Source of the DNA: Emiliania huxleyi CCMP1516
Taxonomy: Eukaryota > Haptophyta > Isochrysidales > Noelaerhabdaceae
Length of the DNA: 64,000 nucleotides
Assembly (NCBI RefSeq): GCF_000372725.1
Contig: NW_005202176.1
Location: 380,188 to 444,187, forward strand
Reading direction: 5' to 3'
Position 1 is the first letter of the stretch. Every line of letters starts with the position of its first letter. The notes below the pieces were generated by a model, which was given only the letters and a program-made list of their open reading frames with translations, did not search any database and was not told the DNA's origin. Of the stretch, positions 52,001 through 61,000 are shown piece by piece. A program made the translations under genes and the position numbers.

Positions 52001-55000
52001 GACGAGAAGAGCACGAACGAGTCGAGCGGCGCAGCGGCGCACGCGCTCTGCAGGCACCACGCGCCGCCCGCCTTGGGCGCGTACACGCGGCGCAGCGACG
52101 CCGCCGTCTGCGAGCGCAGCAGCCCGTCCGACAGCACGCCCGCCGCGTGCCACACGCCGCGCCAATCCCGCACGCCCACGAGACGGCGCACGTCGGCAGG
52201 CTCCGACGCGTCGCAGCGAGCCGCGAGCAAGGCACACGAGGCCACCGACCCCGCCGATGTGTCCGCCTGCGCCGCGCCCACTCGCCCGCTGCGCGAGGAG
52301 AGCACCACCGCCGACGCGCCTCGGCCGACCAGCCAGCCCGCGGTCACAAAAGCCAGGCCCCCGCTCCCGCCCGTCACGATGTGCGACCCGTGCGCGCTCT
52401 GCTCGAGGAAGGCCACGCGGAGCACCACCTTCCCGGAGTTTGAGCCGCTCTGCAGGTACCGGAACGCCGCGACCGCCTCGCTCTCCAGGTCGAAGAGCTC
52501 CAGCGGCAGCCCGTGCAACACGAGCCGCCGGGCCCGCGCCGCCAGCTGGCGCAGCGCATGTTGGGTCCACTCCGGAGCGTGCTCCATCGTCGCGTCGAGC
52601 GCAAGCACCTCGTAGCGCAGATGCGCCGCCGACGACCACGCCCGCGCCGACGACCACACGCCGCGCTTGCCGATCTCGGCGAAGGTGCCGCCCTCGCGAG
52701 CCAGCGCCACCGAACAGGCGATGAAGTCGCCGGAGAGGCTGTTGAGCACGCAATCCAACCGCCGCGAGCGCAAGGCCGCCAAGCCCGAAGCGTACGCGCC
52801 GCCGTCGCGCGAGCTGCCCATCCCCCCCTCCAGGCCCAGTGCGCGCAGAACGCGGTGCTTGCGTGGCCGCCCCGCGGTCGTGCCAGTCGCTAGCCGAAGC
52901 CAGTGGCTGTACTCCACAGCCGCAAAGCCAACTCCGCCCGCGCCCGCATGCACGAGCAGCCGGTGCCGGGCCAGCGGACGCGAGCCGCAAAACGCGGCAT
53001 GCACCGTGCTCCACACCGTCGGCAGAGTGCACGCCGAGGCGGGCGACAGCTCCGCCGGCCGCGCCGCCAGCAGCCGCACGTCAGCGCGGGCGAGCGAGGC
53101 AAGCGCCGCCACCGCGTGGCCAAGCACACACCCGCCAACCGCCAGCTCCGCCCCCGCCGCCGCGCCGAGAGCCGCCACGCGCGCCGCACAATCCGAGCCG
53201 GGCGCACCCGGGTCGCCGGGGTACGCACCCAGCACGTTGAGCACGTCGCGAAAGTTGAGGCCGACGCACCACACCCGCAACGAAGCCTCGCCGTCCGCCG
53301 CTACGCCGCTCCCGACCGGCTGCGGCACCACGCGCAAACTCGTCAGCGAGCCCCGCGCGTCAAAGCGAAGCGCGATGGGGCACGAAAGCGAGCACGCCGC
53401 AGCGACGAGCCGAGGCGCGAGAGCGACGTCGCCCACGAGGCGCAGCTCCGGCTCGGCCAAGCCCTGGAGGGCCAGCGCCGCCGCCGCCGGCTCCACGAGG
53501 GACACCGCCGCCGCGCCAGAGAGCGCAAGACAACCGAGCGGCGCCGATGGCGCCTCGCTCCGCGCCGACCGCGCGAGTCCCAGCAAGCCGGGCTGGTGCT
53601 CGTGGCTGTCCCGCGAGCGAGCGCCGCAAGCCCGCACCAGCCACAGAGGCACTTGGAGAGAGCCACCCGCCAGCTGTGAGCGCACCACGCCCAGCGCCGC
53701 CTCAAGCGCCCCGACCGGCTCGGCTGCCGCGCTCGTGCCCGCGATGCCACTGGGCGCCAACACCAAAGAGTCCGTCTGCCGCCCGCCGGTGACCTCGGCC
53801 GCCGGCCAGCGCCGCAGCCGCGGCCGGCACCTCCCGAGCACCAGCGCGCCACCGTCAGCGCCGCCAGCAGAGATAGGGAGAGCCGCCCCACCGGCCGGCC
53901 GCCACGCCGTAGTGTACAAATGCCGCTCGCGATCCGACGCAGCCGACTCCGCAATCGCGCGGCTCTCAAAGCCGCTCAGCCGCACCGCTGGCGCGCTGCC
54001 ACACGCCGCGCCCGCGAGCCAGACGCTGACCAAGCTCCCGCTCTCCCGAGCAGCGACCGACCAGAGCCGCCCCGAGGCCTGTTGCAGAGCGGCTGCGCCC
54101 ACGGCGAACGGCAGCCGAGTGCAGCCGGGGCGGGTCTCGGAGACCAGCTGCGTGAGCTGCAACGCGCCGTCCAGGTCGGCCGGGTGCAGCTGCGTGCCAG
54201 ACAGCCTGGAGCGCTTGTGCAGCCGTGCCGTCGCTGCGCCGGCCGTGGACAAGCGCGCCGCAGCGAGCGTGCGGTACTCCGGGCCGTACTCAAGCCGCAT
54301 CGAGCGCGAGTGGGCGTAAAGCCGGCCGACACCCGCCGCGCATGTGCAAGCGCTGGCGACGGACGGCAGGTCGAGCGGCGCGCTCGGCGACGCGAGCGGA
54401 CACGACGCGCCGGCGCAGTGCGCCGTGTGATCTGTCGGCTCCTCGCCGACGCCGCTGATCTCGAACCGGCCTGCGGCCGTGTCGACCTCACAGCTCACGC
54501 GCGCCGCCGAGCCGTCGAGCACGAGCGGCTTCAGAAAGAAGACGCGCCGCAGCGCAGCGCCTGCTGACGGCACGCTGCCGTGGGCGGCTGCGCTGGCCGC
54601 CCGCGCCATCTCCAGATATGCCGCCGCGGGAAAGACGACCTGGCCGTCGACGATGTGGTCGGAGACCAACGCCGCCAGCCGACCGACCGCCGGGCTCCAC
54701 GCAGTCGTCAAGCTGCCGGCGCTCGACACGTGGGCGCGCAGCGGGTGGCAGCCCGCCCACGGCTCGAAGCGACGGCGCTGCATCACAAGCGGCACGGCGC
54801 CCGACCGAAGCCGAGGACCCGACGTCCGCCGCTCGGCGTCGACCACACACGACGCGATCGTCCCGCTGTAGCCGAAGGAGCTCACCGCCCCTGTCGCCGC
54901 CGCGCCACCGCCCACCTGGAGGAAAGGCGAGTGCTGCGACGGGAGCGACGCGGTCGGCGCGCCCTCAAAGACCGCCGCAATGTGCGGGTTGACCGTGCGT

Positions 55001-58000
55001 AGCTGCGCGTTCGGCGACGCGACGCCGCCGCCAAGACCGACGGCCAGCCGCAGCAGCCCGGAGCCGCCCGCCGCCGGCTCGCCGTGGCCGGCGTTGGCCT
55101 TGACGCTCCCGGTGGGCAACGCGCACTCGTCGCCGAGGTACGTCAGCACCGCCGCGGCGAGCGAGCGCATCTCGATCGGGTCGCCCAGCGCCGTGCCCGT
55201 GCCGTGCGCCTCCCACATCGACAGGTCCTCGCACGGCAGGGCCGCGTCCACCAGAGTCGCGTCGAGCAGCGCGTGCTGGGCTCGCCCGTTCGGCGCGGTC
55301 AGGCTCGCGCTCTTCCCGTCCTGCCGCACGCAGCCGCCTCGCACCGCGAGCGTGCACGCCTCCACGCCCGTCGTGCGCAGCGTGAGCGCGCAGCACGCCT
55401 CGCCGCGCGCGTAGCCGTCGGCCCGAGCGTCGAAGGTGTGGCACCGGCCGCGCGCTGACAGCATGCCAGCCACAGCGAAGCTCGTGCCCAAGTTCGGCAG
55501 CAGCATCAAGCTGACGCCCGCTACGAGGCTGCCGATGCTCTCGCGCAGCTGCGTCGCCCGCAAGCCGGCGTGGCACGCCACCAGCGCGGCGGAGCACGCC
55601 GTGTCGTACGAGACGCACGGGCCCTGCAGGCCGAGCACGTAGGAAAGCCGGCCTGAAGCGATCGAGTGCGCGCTCCCCGTCGCGGCGTACACGCTCCCGC
55701 CCGCCGGCGACGCGTTCATCAGCAAATTGAAGTCCACGCTCGCGATCGCCACAAAGACGCCGAACGCCGTGTCCGCCAGGGCCGCCCGCTCGAGGCCTGC
55801 GCCACGCAGCGACTCGTAGCCCCGCTCGAGCAGCAACCGCTGCTGCGGGTCCATCGACTGCGCCTCGGCGCTCGACACGCCGAAACGCGCGTGGTCAAAC
55901 AGCTCCGCGCCGTGGACAAACGCGCCGTGCCGCACGCGCCTCGCCACCTCGCCGTCGGAGGGGCTCGGCGCCTCAAGCGTCCAACGCTCGACGGGCACCT
56001 CCGACACGAGGTTGGCGGCGCACGCCCCAACGCGGCTCAGCGACGCCGCAGATGCGACACCCGACGGCAGCACCATCTGCAGCCCGCCCGCGCGCACCGA
56101 GTCGCGTGAGAAGCGAGAGGCCTCCACGCTACCGCCGACCGCCGACCGACGAGACGCCGCCGCCGCCGTCGCCTCGCCGCCGAGAGCAGCCGAGGCAAAG
56201 AAGGCAGCGAGCTGGCGCGCCGTCGGGTGGTCGAAAACCAGTGTGCTTGGCAGAGAGAGCGAGTCGCCCGCCGCGGCATGCAGCTGGTTGCGCAGCTCGA
56301 CGGCGCCGAGCGAGTCGACGCCCGCGTCCATCAGCGGCACGTCCGCGTCGAGCCCGCCTCCCGCGATTTGGCGAGCGATCTCCAGGACAAGGTCGAGGTC
56401 AACCGTGCTCTTGCCTGCAGACCCGCCGGCAGCGACGGCGGCCTTCGGCGCGGCGGAGCCACCCGAGGCCGCCAGCGACGACAGCAGCGGTGGCGTCGTG
56501 CCCATCGTCCGCACAAGCCGACGCCAGTCGACCACCAACAAGGCCAAGACTGGAGGCGCCTGCGGCACCGCGGCAGCCGCCAGTGCCGCCCGGCCCTGAG
56601 CGGCCGTGATCAAGCCGACCCCCGTCGCCTGCAGCCGACCGCCCACCGCGCCGCCCGCCGCCATACCCACGTCCGCCCACGGGCCCCACTGCACGCTCGA
56701 CGCCGCCAGCCCGTCGCCGCGCCGCCGAGCCGACAGCGCGTCGAGGCAGCAGTTGGCCGCGCTGTAGTTCGACTGGCCCGCGCCAAACAGGGCAGCCATC
56801 GACGAGAAGAGCACGAACGAGTCGAGCGGCGCAGCGGCGCACGCGCTCTGCAGGCACCACGCGCCGCCCGCCTTGGGCGCGTACACGCGGCGCAGCGACG
56901 CTGCCGTCTGCGAGCGCAGCAGCCCGTCCGACAGCACGCCCGCCGCGTGCCACACGCCGCGCCACTCCCGCACGCCCACGAGACGGCGCACGTCGGCGGG
57001 CTCCGACGCGTCGCAGCGAGCCGCGAGCAAGGCACACGAGGCCACCGACCCCGCCGATGTGTCCGCCTGCGCCGCGCCCACTCGCCCGCTGCGCGAGGAG
57101 AGCACCACCGCCGACGCGCCTCGGCCGACCAGCCAGCCCGCGGTCACAAAAGCCAGGCCCCCGCTCCCGCCCGTCACGATGTGCGACCCGTGCGCGCTCT
57201 GCTCGAGGAAGGCCACGCGGAGCACCACCTTCCCGGAGTTTGAGCCGCTCTGCAGGTACCGGAACGCCGCGACCGCCTCGCTCTCCAGGTCGAAGAGCTC
57301 CAGCGGCAGCCCGTGCAACACGAGCCGCCGGGCCCGCGCCGCCAGCTGGCGCAGCGCATGTTGGGTCCACTCCGGAGCGTGCTCCATCGTCGCGTCGAGC
57401 GCAAGCACCTCGTAGCGCAGATGCGCCGCCGACGACCACGCCCGCGCCGACGACCACACGCCGCGCTTGCCGATCTCGGCGAAGGTGCCGCCCTCGCGAG
57501 CCAGCGCCACCGAACAGGCGATGAAGTCGCCGGAGAGGCTGTTGAGCACGCAGTCCAACCGCCGCGAGCGCAAGGCCGCCAAGCCCGAAGCGTACGCGCC
57601 GCCGTCGCGCGAGCTGCCCATCCCCCCCTCCAGGCCCAATGCGCGCAGAACGCGGTGCTTGCGTGGCCGCCCCGCGGTCGTGCCAGTCGCTAGCCGAAGC
57701 CAGTGGCTGTACTCCACAGCCGCAAGGCCAACTCCGCCCGCGCCCGCATGCACGAGCAGCCGGTGCCGGGCCAGCGGACGCGAGCCGCAAAACGCGGCAT
57801 GCACCGTGCTCCACACCGTCGGCAGAGTGCACGCCGAGGCGGGCGACAGCTCCGCCGGCCGCGCCGCCAGCAGCCGCACGTCAGCGCGGGCGAGCGAGGC
57901 AAGCGCCGCCACCGCGTGGCCAAGCACACACCCGCCAACCGCCAGCTCCGCCCCCGCCGCCGCGCCGAGAGCCGCCACGCGCGCCGCACAATCCGAGCCG

Positions 58001-61000
58001 GGCGCACCCGGGTCGCCGGGGTACGCACCCAGCACGTTGAGCACGTCGCGAAAGTTGAGGCCGACGCACCACACCCGCAACGAAGCCTCGTCGTCCGCGG
58101 CAACGCTTTTGTTGAGCGGCTGCGGCACCACGCGCAAACTCGTCAGCGAGCCCCGCGCGTCAAAGCGAAGCGCGATGGGGCACGAAAGCGAGCACGCCGC
58201 AGCGACGAGCCGAGGCGCGAGAGCGACGTCGCCCACGAGGCGCAGCTCCGGCTCGGCCAAGCCCTGGAGGGCCAGCGCCGCCGCCGCCGGCTCCACGAGG
58301 GACACCGCCGCCGCGCCAGAGAGCGCAAGACAACCGAGCGGCGCCGATGGCGCCTCGCTCCGCGCCGACCGCGCGAGTCCCAGCAAGCCGGGCTGGTGCT
58401 CGTGGCTGTCCCGCGAGCGAGCGCCGCAAGCCCGCACCAGCCACAGAGGCACTTGGAGAGAGCCACCCGCCAGCTGTGAGCGCACCACGCCCAGCGCCGC
58501 CTCAAGCGCCCCGACCGGCTCGGCTGCCGCGCTCGTGCCCGCGATGCCACTGGGCGCCAACACCAAAGAGTCCGTCTGCCGCCCGCCGGTGACCTCGGCC
58601 GCCGGCGAGCGCCGCAGCCGCGGCCGGCACCTCCCGAGCACCAGCGCGCCACCGTCAGCGCCGCCAGCAGAGATAGGGAGAGCCGCCCCGCCGGCCGGCC
58701 GCCACGCCGTAGTGTACAAATGCCGCTCGCGATCCGACGCAGCCGACTCCGCAATCGCGCGGCTCTCAAAGCCGCTCAGCCGCACCGCTGGCGCGCTGCC
58801 ACACGCCGCGCCCGCGAGCCAGACGCTGACCAAGCTCCCGCTCTCCCGAGCAGCGACCGACCAGAGCCGCCCCGACGCCTGTTGCAGAGCGGCTGCGCCC
58901 ACGGCGAACGGCAGCCGAGTGCAGCCGGGGCGGGTCTCGGAGACCAGCTGCGTGAGCTGCAACGCGCCGTCCAGGTCGGCCGGGTGCAGCTGCGTGCCAG
59001 ACAGCCTGGAGCGCTTGTGCAGCCGTGCCGTCGCTGCGCCGGCCGTGGACAAGCGCGCCGCAGCGAGCGTGCGGTACTCCGGGCCGTACTCAAGCCGCAT
59101 CGAGCGCGAGTGGGCGTAAAGCCGGCCGACACCCGCCGCGCATGTGCAAGCGCTGGCGACGGACGGCAGGTCGAGCGGCGCGCTCGGCGAAGCGAGCGGA
59201 CACGACGCGCCGGCGCAGTGCGCCGTGTGATCTGTCGGCTCCTCGCCGACGCCGCTGATCTCGAACCGGCCTGCGGCCGTGTCGACCTCACAGCTCACGC
59301 GCGCCGCCGAGCCGTCGAGCACGAGCGGCTTCAGAAAGAAGACGCGCCGCAGCGCAGCGCCTGCTGACGGCACGCTGCCGTGGGCGGCTGCGCTGGCCGC
59401 CCGCGCCATCTCCAGATATGCCGCCGCGGGAAAGACGACCTGGCCGTCGACGATGTGGTCGGAGACCAACGCCGCCAGCCGACCGACCGCCGGGCTCCAC
59501 GCAATCGTCAAGCTGCCGGCGCTCGACACGTGGGCGCGCAGCGGGTGGCAGCCCGCCCACGGCTCGAAGCGACGGCGCTGCATCACAAGCGGCACGGCGC
59601 CCGACCGAAGCCGAGGACGCGACGTCCGCCGCTCGGCGTCGACCACGCACGACGCGATCGTCCCGCTGTAGCCGAAGGAGCTCACCGCCCCTGTCGCCGC
59701 CGCGCCACCGCCCACCTGGAGGAAAGGCGAGTGCTGCGACGGGAGCGACGCGGTCGGCGAGCCCTCAAAGACCGCCGCAATGTGCGGGTTGACCGTGCGT
59801 AGCTGCGCGTTCGGCGACGCGACGCCGCCGCCAAGACCGACGGCCAGCCGCAGCAGCCCGGAGCCGCCCGCCGCCGGCTCGCCGTGGCCGGCGTTGGCCT
59901 TGACGCTCCCGGTGGGCAACGCGCACTCGTCGCCGAGGTACGTCAGCACCGCCGCGGCGAGCGAGCGCATCTCGATCGGGTCGCCCAGCGCCGTGCCCGT
60001 GCCGTGCGCCTCCCACATCGACAGGTCCTCGCACGGCAGGGCCGCGTCCACCAGACTCGCGTCGAGCAGCGCGTGCTGGGCTCGCCCGTTCGGCGCGGTC
60101 AGGCTCGCGCTCTTCCCGTCTTGCCGCACGCAGCCGCCTCGCACCGCGAGCGTGCACGCCTCCACGCCCGTCGTGCGCAGCGTGAGCGCGCAGCACGCCT
60201 CGCCGCGCGCGTAGCCGTCGGCCCGAGCGTCGAAGGTGTGGCACCGGCCGCGCGCTGACAGCATGCCAGCCACAGCGAAGCACGTGCCCAAGTTCGGCAG
60301 CAGCATCAAGCTGACACCCGCTACGAGGCTGCCGATGCTCTCGCGCAGCTGCGTCGCCCGCAAGCCGGCGTGGCACGCCACCAGCGCGGCGGAGCACGCC
60401 GTGTCGTACGAGACGCACGGGCCCTGCAGGCCGAGCACGTAGGAAAGCCGGCCTGAAGCGATCGAGTGCGCGCTCCCCGTCGCGGCGTACACGCTCCCGC
60501 CCGCCGGCGACGCGTTCATCAGCAAATTGAAGTCCACGCTCGCGATCGCCACAAAGACGCCGAACGCCGTGTCCGCCAGGGCCGCCCGCTCGAGGCCTGC
60601 GCCGCGCAGCGACTCGTAGCCCCGCTCGAGCAGCAACCGCTGCTGCGGGTCCATCGACTGCGCCTCGGCGCTCGACACGCCGAAACGCGCGTGGTCAAAC
60701 AGCTCCGCGCCGTGGACAAACGCGCCGTGCCGCACGCGCCTCGCCACCTCGCCGTCGGAGGGGCTCGGCGCCTCAAGCGTCCAACGCTCGACGGGCACCT
60801 CCGACACGAGGTTGGCGGCGCACGCCCCAACGCGGCTCAGCGACGCCGCAGATGCGACACCCGACGGCAGCACCATCTGCAGCCCGCCCGCGCGCACCGA
60901 GTCGCGTGAGAAGCGAGAGGCCTCCACGCTACCGCCGACCGCCGACCGACGAGACGCCGCCGCCGCCGTCGCCTCGCCGCCGAGAGCAGCCGAGGCAAAG

